A stretch of DNA of 9,737 nt from DATEJJ01 sp039649115 (GCA_039649115.1 JBBWZQ010000012.1:1-9737); one strand, 5' to 3'. Positions 1 to 6,627 are shown, counted from the stretch's first letter. The notes: generated by a model not told the origin, from the letters alone. Program-made: numbers and translations.

Positions 1-785
1 TACCCGCTGGCCTGCCCCGTCCGGTTGGGGTGGTAGGACTCCATCGTCGGGTTGGACAGGCCGTTGACCCATTCGGCGGAGTCGCAGACGGCGTGGCCCT
101 TGAACGCCGACCGCGGATCGACGAACCGGAAGCCGTGCGCCGCGGCGCGCCCGGCGATGGTGCTGTCGAGCAGGTCGGCGCTGCCGTTGAGCGCCGACTG
201 CTCACCCGGGCTGATGCGGGACAGCGACTGGCAGTCGCTGACGTTGAACAGCCGCGGGTACCCGACGACCAGCACGCGCGCGTTCGGTGCCAGCGCGCGG
301 ATCCTCGTGTACAGGTTGTCGAGCGTACCGGGCAGCGTGTTCGTGATGTACGCGTTGGCGTCGTCGATGGTGCCCCAGCAGGTGTACGGCCACGGCAGCG
401 CGCAGCGGTTGATCACGTTGCTGAAGCCGGCGTCGTTGCCGCCCACCGTCAGCGTCACGTAGGTGGTGCCGGACGTGAGGCTGCTCAGTTGTCCACTCAG
501 GACACTGGCGACGGTGGCGCCGCCGCAGGCGGCGAAGATCAGCTTGGCACCGAACTGGGCCGCCGCGAGGGTGGGGTAGGCGTACGAGGACCGGTGGCAG
601 GTCGTGCCGTCGGAGATGTAGGAACGGGTGCCCACGCCGGAGGAGTACGAGTCCCCGAGGGCGGTGTAGCTCGTGGTCGCGGCGTGTGCGGGTGCCGCGA
701 CCACGAGTGTCAGCAGGAGGCACGCGCCCGCGGCGGTGGCCACGAGGGCCGTCCGTCGTGCCGGGCGCGGCGGAGTAGATGCCAT
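1..785 (-). CDS. Secreted SGNH/GDSL-family esterase or lipase (3' end cut by window)
   Basis: Reading the minus strand from ATG at 785 gives at least 261 residues with no stop before the window edge. Residues 1-35 form a signal peptide: arginines at 7, 10 and 11, a hydrophobic stretch at about 13-31, and an AHA cleavage site. The mature protein has the SGNH blocks: GDSYSSG (nucleophile Ser46), GGND at 115-118, and the catalytic-His motif YHPN (His252). Several cysteines (63, 87 and a pair near 127-135) fit the disulfides usual in exported actinobacterial members. Such enzymes cleave ester bonds of lipids or acylated polymers outside the cell; the substrate cannot be read from the sequence. 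An AGGAGG Shine-Dalgarno lies five bases before the ATG. Since family members run to about 270 residues, probably only the last few codons are missing. It is divergent from the sigma-fusion gene. Confidence 0.93.
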   Translation of the reverse strand, partial: MASTPPRPARRTALVATAAGACLLLTLVVAAPAHAATTSYTALGDSYSSGVGTRSYISDGTTCHRSSYAYPTLAAAQFGAKLIFAACGGATVASVLSGQLSSLTSGTTYVTLTVGGNDAGFSNVINRCALPWPYTCWGTIDDANAYITNTLPGTLDNLYTRIRALAPNARVLVVGYPRLFNVSDCQSLSRISPGEQSALNGSADLLDSTIAGRAAAHGFRFVDPRSAFKGHAVCDSAEWVNGLSNPTMESYHPNRTGQASG

Positions 786-800
786 GGCTTCCTCCTCGCG

Positions 801-854
801 TACCACCGCGCCGGGCTGTATCGACGGGCGTCGCATAGGCGGTGGTAGATACAG
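801..854. promoter_or_regulatory. Two interlocked inverted repeats in the divergent upstream region
   Basis: Arm A, TACCACCGC (801-809), is perfectly complementary to GCGGTGGTA (839-847). Arm B, CTGTATC (816-822), is perfectly complementary to GATACAG (848-854). The order is A-B-A'-B', so the two stems interlock rather than nest. A further short dyad, CGACG-GG-CGTCG, lies at 822-833. On the esterase side, arm A ends beside the Shine-Dalgarno, so the region could act as an operator or as a leader with alternative stems. What binds here, or whether it folds, is inference. Confidence 0.4.
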
Positions 855-957
855 TGAGGTCTCGTGATCGCCAGGGCAAGAGGTGTTGCGCGACGTGCGA
901 ACGAGGACGCGCCCGCGCCGGCGTTGGCTACAGTTTGTGCAGCGCCACGGGGGCGCC

Positions 958-3072
958 ATGTCTTCGACGGAGGTCCGCCTGTCCCCGCCCACGCCCGACG
1001 AGTACACGCTGCGGGCCGCCCGCGCCGGCAGCCGCCCGGCCCGCGAGGCCGTCATCGCCGGGTACCTGCCGCTCGTCGACAACCTGGTGGCCTGGGCGGC
1101 GCCCGGCGACGCCGGAGCCGACGAGGTGGTCCGGCAGACGCTGCGGCACCTGGCCGGCGGGTTCGACGGCCGGCTCGAACCGGCGCGGCTGCGGTCCTGG
1201 TTGGTCACGCTCGCGCTGCGGCACCTGCGCGACATGGACCGTACCCCGATCGGGCGCCCGGGGGCCGACATCGTGGACCAGTTGGTCGCCGAGCCCGGCC
1301 TGTCGCCCGAGCGGCGCACGCTGGCCGAGGCCACCCGGTGGCTGGACCCCGGCGACCGGGAACTGCTGGCGCTGTGGTGGCTCGCGGCCTGCGGCCAGCT
1401 GGACCGCGCCGACCTGCCCGCCGCGCTGGACCTGCCCGCCGATCAGGTCGCCGCACAGGTGCTGCGGCTGCGGGAGCGGCTGGACGCGGGTCGCCACGTG
1501 GTACACGCACTGTCTGACCCGCCCCCCTGCCCCGCGTTCGCCGACCTCGTCCGCGAGTGGCACGGCCGGCCGGCGGCGCCGTGGCGGGAGCGGCTGGACC
1601 GGCACACCCGCGACTGTCCCGCGTGCCGGCCGCGGCGCGAGCCGCTGGCGGAGCCGGACGGGTTGCTCGCCGGCCTGCCGCTGGTGGCGCCGGCTCCGCA
1701 CCTGGCGGACCGGGTCGCCCACCTGGCGACCGCCCATCACCGGGTCGAGCGCCCCGCCCGGGCGAGGTCGGTCGCGGCCGTGGCGGCCTGCCTGGTCCTG
1801 GTCGCCGGGGCCGGACTGGCGGTCGTCCTGGCTACCCGGGCGGACGGGCAGCCGGCGGCGGTGGTGGCCGGCGAGCCCGGTGCGGCGGCGAGCTCCGGCA
1901 ACCCGTCACCGGCGGCACCGACCACGGGCGCCCGGGGACCGGCGACCGGTGCGACGGCCGCACCCGAGTTCAGCGACCAGGTACCGGTCGTGCCCGTGGT
2001 GCTGGGCATCACCGAGCTCGGCCCGCTCCTGCAGCACGACCGGGTCGGCGCGCGCGACAACGGGCAGAGCACCGGGTACGGCGGCCGGTCGGTGTGGATC
2101 TTCGATGACACGGTGCTGCGCAACCCGTGGGGGTTCCTGTCCAACAGCGGCGCGGTCACCACCGACCTGTACGCCGGGGACGGCATCAGCATCACCGGGA
2201 CCAACCCGTTCCAGCCCACCGGCGGCACCGCCCCCGCCGAGATGCTCCCCCGCACGCACGCCGAGGAGGCCTTCGAGGCGGCCCACGCGCCGTCCGCCGG
2301 CTGCGCCGGGTCACCCGACCCGTACTGCGGCGTGCGGTTCGGCTTCTGGCCCGGGCCGATGATCGCCGACCCGGCCCGGCACCGGCTGCTGGTCTTCTAC
2401 CACAAGCTGTGCCGCAGCGGGCCCGCCGGCACGCCCTGCTCCGGGGAGCTGGGCAGGCCGCTCGGCTCGGGCGTGGCCCAGCTCGACATGGCCAGCGGTC
2501 GGGTCAGCCGGTTGACGGCCACCGCGGCCAGCCCGGTCGCCAGCGTCGAGGGGACCGACCCCACCATGTTCTTCCCGGCGTCCACCGAGTACACCTCGGC
2601 CGCGCTGGTCGTCCGGAACAGCGTCTACGTGTACGGCGACTGCCACCTCGCCTGCCGGCTCGCCCGGGTGCCGCTCGGCCGGGTGGCCGACCGGTCCCGG
2701 TGGCAGTTCTTCACCGGCCGGGACGCGACCGGCGCCGACCAGTGGTCGGCCGATCCGGCCGGCGCCGTGGCCACCATCGAGGCCGGCGGGGCGGGCAGCA
2801 CGGTGCAGTGGTGCCCGGCGATGCACGGGTTCCTCAACGTGTTCATGCCGTACGGCAGCAACACGATCATGTACCAGCTCGGCGGCTCCCCGTTCGGACC
2901 GTGGTCGTGGTCCTACCCGCTGCTGGTGACCAACGCCGACGGGCCGCAGGCCAACTACGCCGCCTTCGGCCACGCCGAGTACGCGCAGGACGGCGGGCTC
3001 GTCCAGTACGTCACCTACTACCAGCCCGCCACCGGAGCCCAGCGCCTCGTGAAGGTCAGCTTCCTGGGCTGA
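958..3072 (+). CDS. One-piece membrane ECF sigma factor: sigma2-sigma4, zinc anti-sigma motif, TM helix, DUF4185-like ectodomain
   Basis: The 704-residue protein has four parts. Residues about 14-90 resemble sigma-70 region 2 (ADEVVRQT for region 2.2, then RSWLVTLALRHLRD). Residues about 120-180 resemble region 4, with a helix-turn-helix near the end (DRADLPAALDLPADQVAAQV). Next comes a zinc-binding anti-sigma pattern: Cys191, then His216-x3-Cys220-x2-Cys223. A single hydrophobic helix covers about 272-292, followed by an Ala/Pro/Gly/Thr-rich linker. The rest, to 704, is a cysteine-containing extracellular domain whose opening (GYGGRSVWIFDDT, GFLSNSGAVTTD) resembles DUF4185 beta-propellers, a group that includes GH183 endo-D-arabinanases. 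Likely role: a membrane-held sigma factor released or activated by an outside, perhaps glycan, signal. ATG 958 was chosen because sigma homology starts soon after and GGGGG lies upstream; an in-frame start at 883 would add 25 unlike residues. The 3' end overlaps the MOSC gene by 17 bases. Confidence 0.85.
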   Translation: MSSTEVRLSPPTPDEYTLRAARAGSRPAREAVIAGYLPLVDNLVAWAAPGDAGADEVVRQTLRHLAGGFDGRLEPARLRSWLVTLALRHLRDMDRTPIGRPGADIVDQLVAEPGLSPERRTLAEATRWLDPGDRELLALWWLAACGQLDRADLPAALDLPADQVAAQVLRLRERLDAGRHVVHALSDPPPCPAFADLVREWHGRPAAPWRERLDRHTRDCPACRPRREPLAEPDGLLAGLPLVAPAPHLADRVAHLATAHHRVERPARARSVAAVAACLVLVAGAGLAVVLATRADGQPAAVVAGEPGAAASSGNPSPAAPTTGARGPATGATAAPEFSDQVPVVPVVLGITELGPLLQHDRVGARDNGQSTGYGGRSVWIFDDTVLRNPWGFLSNSGAVTTDLYAGDGISITGTNPFQPTGGTAPAEMLPRTHAEEAFEAAHAPSAGCAGSPDPYCGVRFGFWPGPMIADPARHRLLVFYHKLCRSGPAGTPCSGELGRPLGSGVAQLDMASGRVSRLTATAASPVASVEGTDPTMFFPASTEYTSAALVVRNSVYVYGDCHLACRLARVPLGRVADRSRWQFFTGRDATGADQWSADPAGAVATIEAGGAGSTVQWCPAMHGFLNVFMPYGSNTIMYQLGGSPFGPWSWSYPLLVTNADGPQANYAAFGHAEYAQDGGLVQYVTYYQPATGAQRLVKVSFLG

Positions 3073-3595
3073 GGCGCTGCCGGCGGATGGCGTCTCCGGC
3101 GCGGACCATGCCACCCTGGACCACCCGGGTGTTGATGCCGCGCAGGTGCATCGCGTAGCCGACCGGCGAGTTGACGAACCGCAACGCGTCCGGCCCGAAG
3201 CGTGCCGCGAACTTCTTGCAGCCGCGGTGCGGCTCGGCGGTCACCTCGAGCACCGCCGTGCCGAGGGCGAGCCGGGTCCCCGGCGGTACGTTCTCCTCGC
3301 TGAGGTCGAGGTCGACGTAGAGCTGGTCGCCAGCCAGCGACCAGCGCTCGGGCGACTGGGCCAGCAGCGCCGCCACCCGCGCGTTCATCACGGCGATCTG
3401 CCGCACGGGATCGGCGTCGTCCCGCGCCCACCGGTCGCCGACCAGGCCGGCGGTGCCGTCCAGGTGCGCTTCGGCCAGTGTCTCGCGCACGTCCGTGGCC
3501 GGGCGGCGGACGATCAGGTCCACCGTGCCGACCTGCGCGGGCGACTGGCGGATGCCGGCGAGACCGGCTTCCAGCGCGGAGAGCTCAAGGTGCAT
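3056..3595 (-). CDS. MOSC domain-containing protein
   Basis: The 179-residue protein is a single MOSC (molybdenum cofactor sulfurase C-terminal) domain of the stand-alone actinobacterial type. Visible markers are RRPATDVRE near the start, AVMNARVAALLAQ and DQLYVDLDLSEENVPPGTRL in the middle, the conserved cysteine in PHRGCKKFAARFG (Cys126), and RFVNSPVG and LRGINTRVVQ at the end. MOSC proteins carry or transfer sulfur, often for molybdenum enzymes or molybdenum-dependent detoxification; the partner of this one is unknown. It is cytoplasmic, with no signal or membrane segment. The start at 3595 fits the family N-terminus, although the Shine-Dalgarno (GTCGGGTC) is weak. It may be co-transcribed with the DDN-like gene 72 bases upstream. 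Confidence 0.88.
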   Translation of the reverse strand: MHLELSALEAGLAGIRQSPAQVGTVDLIVRRPATDVRETLAEAHLDGTAGLVGDRWARDDADPVRQIAVMNARVAALLAQSPERWSLAGDQLYVDLDLSEENVPPGTRLALGTAVLEVTAEPHRGCKKFAARFGPDALRFVNSPVGYAMHLRGINTRVVQGGMVRAGDAIRRQRLSPGS

Positions 3596-3667
3596 GACCC
3601 GACAGTGCGATTGTCCGGGCCGGCCGTCAAAGACCTTCCCACAGCTCAGAACGCCGGCACCGCGCCG

Positions 3668-4054
3668 TCAGGGACCGCCGGCATCGGCGAGGTGGAGGAA
3701 GTCGCTCACGTGCAGCAGGCCGAGAATGCGGCGGACCACCGGCGGTATGTCGTGGCGCGACTCGTCGTGCACGATCCGCGGGTCGACCATGTGTACCCGG
3801 CGCCCCCGTACCAGCAGGTCGCACCCGCCCGCGGCCAGCACGTTCCGCACCCAGTCACTGTCGGGTCCGTAGGTCAGCGCCACGACGTAGCCGTGCGGCA
3901 GCCGGAACATGTTGACCGGCGTACGGTACGGCTGGCCCGAGCGGCGGCCCCGGTGCAGGATCACGCCGAACCACGGCATCCGTCCCGCGAACAGCCTGGT
4001 GACCCGGTTCGTCACCATCCGGTTCGCGCGGGCCACGACCTTGGGGATCGGCAT
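3668..4054 (-). CDS. DDN-family deazaflavin (F420)-dependent nitroreductase-like protein
   Basis: The 128-residue protein matches the small split-barrel family of mycobacterial Ddn. Markers are HRGRRSGQPYRTPVNMF (about 34-50), the region that sits against the F420 phosphate and deazaflavin, and TYGPDSDWVRNVLAAG (about 61-76), followed by a basic strand and PP-VVRRIL. Known members reduce quinones, nitroimidazoles or unsaturated ketones with reduced F420; the natural substrate here is not evident. ATG 4054 was preferred over an upstream in-frame TTG at 4075 because AGAGGAG lies nine bases before the ATG. The MOSC gene follows on the same strand, so the two probably form an operon. The gene is divergent from the epimerase. 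Confidence 0.87.
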   Translation of the reverse strand: MPIPKVVARANRMVTNRVTRLFAGRMPWFGVILHRGRRSGQPYRTPVNMFRLPHGYVVALTYGPDSDWVRNVLAAGGCDLLVRGRRVHMVDPRIVHDESRHDIPPVVRRILGLLHVSDFLHLADAGGP

Positions 4055-4069
4055 CCGACGGCACTCCTC

Positions 4070-4090
4070 TGTCAACCGGTGCGGTTGTCA
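4070..4090. promoter_or_regulatory. Near-perfect 21-bp dyad between the divergent nitroreductase and epimerase genes
   Basis: TGTCAACCG (4070-4078), a three-base centre, then CGGTTGTCA (4082-4090). The arms match at eight of nine positions, with an unbroken CAACCG/CGGTTG core. It lies in the leader or promoter of the nitroreductase and just upstream of the ECF41-type promoter of the epimerase. It could be an operator; no regulator gene next to it suggests which. Confidence 0.3.
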
Positions 4091-4118
4091 CGTCCGATGG
4101 CATGTTACCCGCGCCACA

Positions 4119-4146
4119 GTCACACCTGGCACGGCTGTGTCGTCCC
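4119..4146 (+). promoter_or_regulatory. ECF41/SigJ-type promoter of the epimerase gene
   Basis: GTCACA (4119-4124), exactly 16 bases, then CGTCCC (4141-4146). From memory, the ECF41-group promoter is TGTCACA-N16-CGTC and the mycobacterial SigJ site is GTCACA-N16-CGTCCT, so this matches at all but the last base. Transcription would begin at about 4151-4153, on or next to the ATG at 4153. That explains why no Shine-Dalgarno is visible: the message would be leaderless. An ECF41 sigma remnant is encoded just downstream of the target gene. Confidence 0.65.
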
Positions 4147-4152
4147 ATGGGT

Positions 4153-5052
4153 ATGACCGACACCATGACCGTGATCGTGGCCGGGGCGAGCGGAGTCTTC
4201 GGCCGTCACATCACCCGTACCCTGACAGACGCCGGCCACCGCGTGCTCGGCCTCGGCCGCGGCGCCACGAACGACATCCCGGCCGACCTGCTGGACCGCG
4301 ACGGCCTGCTGCGCGCGGTCCGCGGCGTCCGCGCCGACGTGGTCGTGCACGCGGCCACCGCGCTGCGCCGGCCACCCATGTCGCACAAGTCGATGTACGC
4401 CACCGACGACCTGCGCATCGGCGGCACCGCCAACCTCCTCGAAGCGGCCGGCGCGGTGGGCGCGCACCGCTTCGTCGGGGAGAACATCGCCCTGGGCTAC
4501 GGCTACCGGGACCACGGCGACCGGGTGCTCACCGAGGCCGACCCGTTCGCCGGGACCGACCCGGACAAGGGCTTCGCCCGGCACCTGGAGGCCATGCGCG
4601 AGAAGGAGCGGTTGCCGCTCCAGGTGGCCGGGCTCGACGCCGTCTCGCTGCGCTACGGCCTGTTCTACGGGGCGGAAGGCACCGAGACCCTGGCCAACCT
4701 GCTGCGCAAGCGGCAGATGCCGGCGTTCGACGATCACGGCCGGGTGCTGCCGTGGGTCCACCTCGCGGATGCCGCGGCCGCCGTGCTCGCCGCCGTCGAG
4801 CGCGGCCGGCCCGGCGAGGCGTACAACATCGTGGACGACTCCGAGCTGGGCTTCGGCGGGATGGTGAAGGCCGTCGCGGCCGCCTGCCACACGCCGAAGC
4901 CGCTGACCGTGCCCACCTGGCTGACCACGGTCATGCCCTACGCGCACCGCCTCGCGACGATGAGCATGCGGGTCTCCTCGGGGAAGGCCCACCAGGAGTT
5001 GGGCTGGAAGCCCGCCTTCCCCACCGTCGCGGCCGGCCTGCGCCCGTCGTAG
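4153..5052 (+). CDS. NAD(P)-binding epimerase/dehydratase-like protein (atypical extended SDR), probable ECF41 target
   Basis: The 299-residue protein opens with a Rossmann fold: VIVAGASGVFGRHI with the GxxGxxG glycines at 11, 14 and 17. It continues with the acidic DLLDRDGL strand, VVVHAATAL, GTANLLEAA, RYGLFYG, LPWVHLADAAAAV, EAYNIVDD and a C-terminal LGWKPAFPT typical of nucleotide-sugar-epimerase-like SDRs. The expected YxxxK active-site pair is not visible; the region where it should lie reads GFARHLEAMREKE, so the chemistry is uncertain. ECF41 sigma genes are known to neighbour carboxymuconolactone decarboxylase, oxidoreductase or epimerase (COE) genes, and this fits the epimerase slot. 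ATG 4153 was chosen because the ECF41-type promoter places transcription start there; ATGs at 4147 and 4165 are alternatives. The stop lies 33 bases before the ECF41 remnant. Confidence 0.85.
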   Translation: MTDTMTVIVAGASGVFGRHITRTLTDAGHRVLGLGRGATNDIPADLLDRDGLLRAVRGVRADVVVHAATALRRPPMSHKSMYATDDLRIGGTANLLEAAGAVGAHRFVGENIALGYGYRDHGDRVLTEADPFAGTDPDKGFARHLEAMREKERLPLQVAGLDAVSLRYGLFYGAEGTETLANLLRKRQMPAFDDHGRVLPWVHLADAAAAVLAAVERGRPGEAYNIVDDSELGFGGMVKAVAAACHTPKPLTVPTWLTTVMPYAHRLATMSMRVSSGKAHQELGWKPAFPTVAAGLRPS

Positions 5053-5085
5053 GCGTGCCCGGCCCGGCCACGATAGCCTCGACGC

Positions 5086-5595
5086 ATGATCGACACGGAG
5101 GTCTTCGCCGCGCATCGGCGGCTGCTCTTCGACGTGGCCTACCGCATGACGGGTAGCGTCGCCGATGCCGAGGACCTCGTCCAGGAGGCGTGGCTTCGGT
5201 GGTCCACTGTAGACACCTCTTTGGCTACTCGCACACCGAGATCGCGTCCATTGTGGACAGATCCGAGGCCGGGGTCCGCCAGACCGCCAGCCGGGCCCGC
5301 GCCCACGTCGCGGCGCGCCGTCCGCGGTTCGACGCCGATACAGGGGTACGGGTGGCGGTGGCCGAACGGTTCCGCGAGGCCTGTGCGGGCGGCGACCTCA
5401 AGGCGATGATGGACCTGCTCGCCCCGGACGTCGTCGGGTGGTCCGACGGCGGCGGCAAGGTCACCGCGGCCCGGCGGCCACCCCGTCGGCGCGGTCAGCC
5501 TGGACCTCGTCGACGGGCGGATCGCCGCCCTGCGCCTCATCGTCAACCCCGACAAGCTGACCGGACTGCACCCGGGACGGCCGCCCAGGGACTGA
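5086..5595 (+). pseudogene. ECF41-group (SigJ-like) sigma factor, broken by two internal deletions
   Basis: Three collinear pieces of one ECF41 sigma gene remain. Piece 1 (5086 to about 5214) gives region 2.1-2.2: FAAHRRLLFDVAYRMTGS, AEDLVQEAWLRWSTVDT. Piece 2 (about 5212-5475, another frame) gives the end of region 4, LFGYSHTEIASIVDRSEAGV, then ARAHVAARRPRFD, the start of the SnoaL-like extension and the ECF41 motif DGGGKV. Piece 3 (about 5476-5592, back in the first frame) gives VSLDLVDGRIAALRLIVNP followed by DKL, the conserved C-terminus, with TGA at 5593. Lost are region 2.3-2.4, the WLPEP linker, most of region 4 and the middle of the SnoaL domain, about 130 of some 300 residues. Translation from 5086 leaves frame at the first junction and stops at 5409. 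There is no obvious Shine-Dalgarno. It probably once controlled the epimerase upstream. Confidence 0.88.
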
Positions 5596-5629
5596 CGCGC
5601 CAGGGACTGACGCGCCAGGGCCTGACGCA
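5585..5629 (+). repeat. Three 15-bp tandem repeats across the ECF41 remnant's stop codon
   Basis: CCAGGGACTGACGCG occurs at 5585-5599 and 5600-5614. A third copy, CCAGGGCCTGACGCA, follows at 5615-5629 with two changes. The TGA of the sigma remnant is inside the first copy. The unit is a multiple of three, so slippage would not alter other frames. It looks like simple tandem duplication at a gene end. Confidence 0.85.
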
Positions 5630-5642
5630 TACGGGTCAGGCC
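5619..5642. terminator. Hairpin between the converging ECF41 remnant and MEDS gene
   Basis: GGCCTGAC (5619-5626) and GTCAGGCC (5635-5642) are a perfect 8-bp inverted repeat around an 8-base loop. There is no T-run on either side, which is usual for high-GC actinobacteria. Its position, 24 bases after one stop codon and 22 bases beyond the other on the opposite strand, suits a two-way terminator. Confidence 0.5.
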
Positions 5643-5664
5643 ACGACCCGGGTGGGATCACCAG

Positions 5665-6627
5665 CTACCGCTGGTCGCGCTCCTCGGGCACCGGGCACCG
5701 CACGTGGACACGGATGGTGGTGCCCTCCGGCGTGGTGTAAATACGCACGAGATCGCAGAGCCGGTGCACGAGCAGCAGACCCCGCCCGCCATCCGGGTGG
5801 TCCGCCGGCACCGGAAGCCGCCCCGCCATCGGGTCCTTGATGTGGCCTTCATCCCGCAGCTGGCAGATCAGGTGCTCGCTCTCGGTCCACACCGCGAGGT
5901 CGCCGCCGCCACCCGCGTGCTCGACCGTGTTGGCCGCCAGCTCGTTGACCGCGATCATCAGGTCAACGGCCTGGTCCCGCCGCAGCCCGGCGGCGCCGGC
6001 CTCCGCCACGACGAAGGAACGGATCTCCGGCAGGTTGTCGAGGCCGACCCGGATCCGGGCGGCGCGCGGCGGCGGGTCCGGCAGGGGCTCGTTGAAGTCG
6101 GCGGCGACCGCCACCGGATCGGCGAAGCGCGGGCTGTCCCAGCGGCGGGTGGCGGTGACGATCGTGGGATGGGTGCGCTCGGCGTGCCCGATCCAGGCCG
6201 GCGGCAGCGCCGCCGCGTCGTAAGGGCACAGGATGGCCGCGTCCCGGCCGGCGAAGGCGGTGTTGATCAGAGCCTCGTGCTGCACGCAGGCGGGGTACTC
6301 GTCGCGGCTGCGGGAGACCCAGATGGGTTCGCCGATGATCCGTATCCGGCGCCCCGGGTGGGCATCGGCGAAGGCGAGCAGGACGCCCGGGATGATCCGG
6401 CCCGGGTTGCGCCCGACCACGCTCATGTCGTGCAGGAGGACCCGCCCGGCATCGGCACCCAGCGCCCCGCGCAGCAGGCGCAGGTTCGTCCCGGGTACGG
6501 ACACCGCGACCGGCTCGTCCGCGGCCAGCCCGTCCGTGATGAACGGCAACGTACCGGCGAGATACTCCTCGGCGTCACGGTACAGCAACGCAGGGTGGTC
6601 GAACGGGTCGCGCGGACACGCCGTCAT
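5665..6627 (-). CDS. MEDS-domain plus RsbW-like HATPase protein (RsbA-type anti-sigma/sensor)
   Basis: The 320-residue soluble protein has two domains. Residues about 11-165 form a MEDS (DcmR-like sensory) domain: HPALLYRDAEEYLAGTLPF, SVVGRNPGRIIPGVLLAFAD, RIIGEPIWVSR, EYPACVQHEALINTAFAG, ILCPYDAA. Residues about 195-315 are an RsbW/HATPase_c_2 ATPase: N-box NELAANTVEH (Glu229, Asn233, His237), G1-like DEGH (Asp259) and G2 DGGRGLLL (279-286). Such proteins in actinomycetes act as anti-sigma or switch kinases of stress sigma factors, with the MEDS half sensing an unknown signal. No sigma or anti-anti-sigma gene adjoins it, so its partner lies elsewhere. ATG 6627 begins just before the conserved HPALLY and has GGGGGTGG upstream. 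In-frame codons extend to 6768 but look non-coding. Confidence 0.88.
   Translation of the reverse strand: MTACPRDPFDHPALLYRDAEEYLAGTLPFITDGLAADEPVAVSVPGTNLRLLRGALGADAGRVLLHDMSVVGRNPGRIIPGVLLAFADAHPGRRIRIIGEPIWVSRSRDEYPACVQHEALINTAFAGRDAAILCPYDAAALPPAWIGHAERTHPTIVTATRRWDSPRFADPVAVAADFNEPLPDPPPRAARIRVGLDNLPEIRSFVVAEAGAAGLRRDQAVDLMIAVNELAANTVEHAGGGGDLAVWTESEHLICQLRDEGHIKDPMAGRLPVPADHPDGGRGLLLVHRLCDLVRIYTTPEGTTIRVHVRCPVPEERDQR

Noticed and set aside
928..933. TACAGT as a -10 box for the sigma-fusion gene.
   Set aside because: No acceptable -35 element lies 16-19 bases upstream, and its sigma factor is unknown, so a promoter call is not supported.
883..957. A 25-residue upstream extension of the sigma-fusion protein.
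   Set aside because: The extension is Arg-rich, unlike sigma N-termini, and lies in the promoter region. ATG 958 fits better.
842..2362. Long open frames in other phases over the sigma fusion, and similar ones over the other genes.
   Set aside because: They are Arg/Pro/Gly/Ala-rich with no recognisable domain, as expected from shadow frames of high-GC coding DNA.
5473..5482. GGCGGCCACC at the second sigma deletion junction also appears on the minus strand in the 12-codon ORF, and a similar string lies at the carbonic anhydrase junction, suggesting a shared deletion motif.
   Set aside because: The same or nearly the same string occurs inside intact genes (for example near 7349-7358 in tetR). 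It is expected by chance in DNA this GC-rich.
5585..5629. Short tandem repeats as a CRISPR array.
   Set aside because: The 15-bp copies are directly abutting with no spacers and there are no cas genes.
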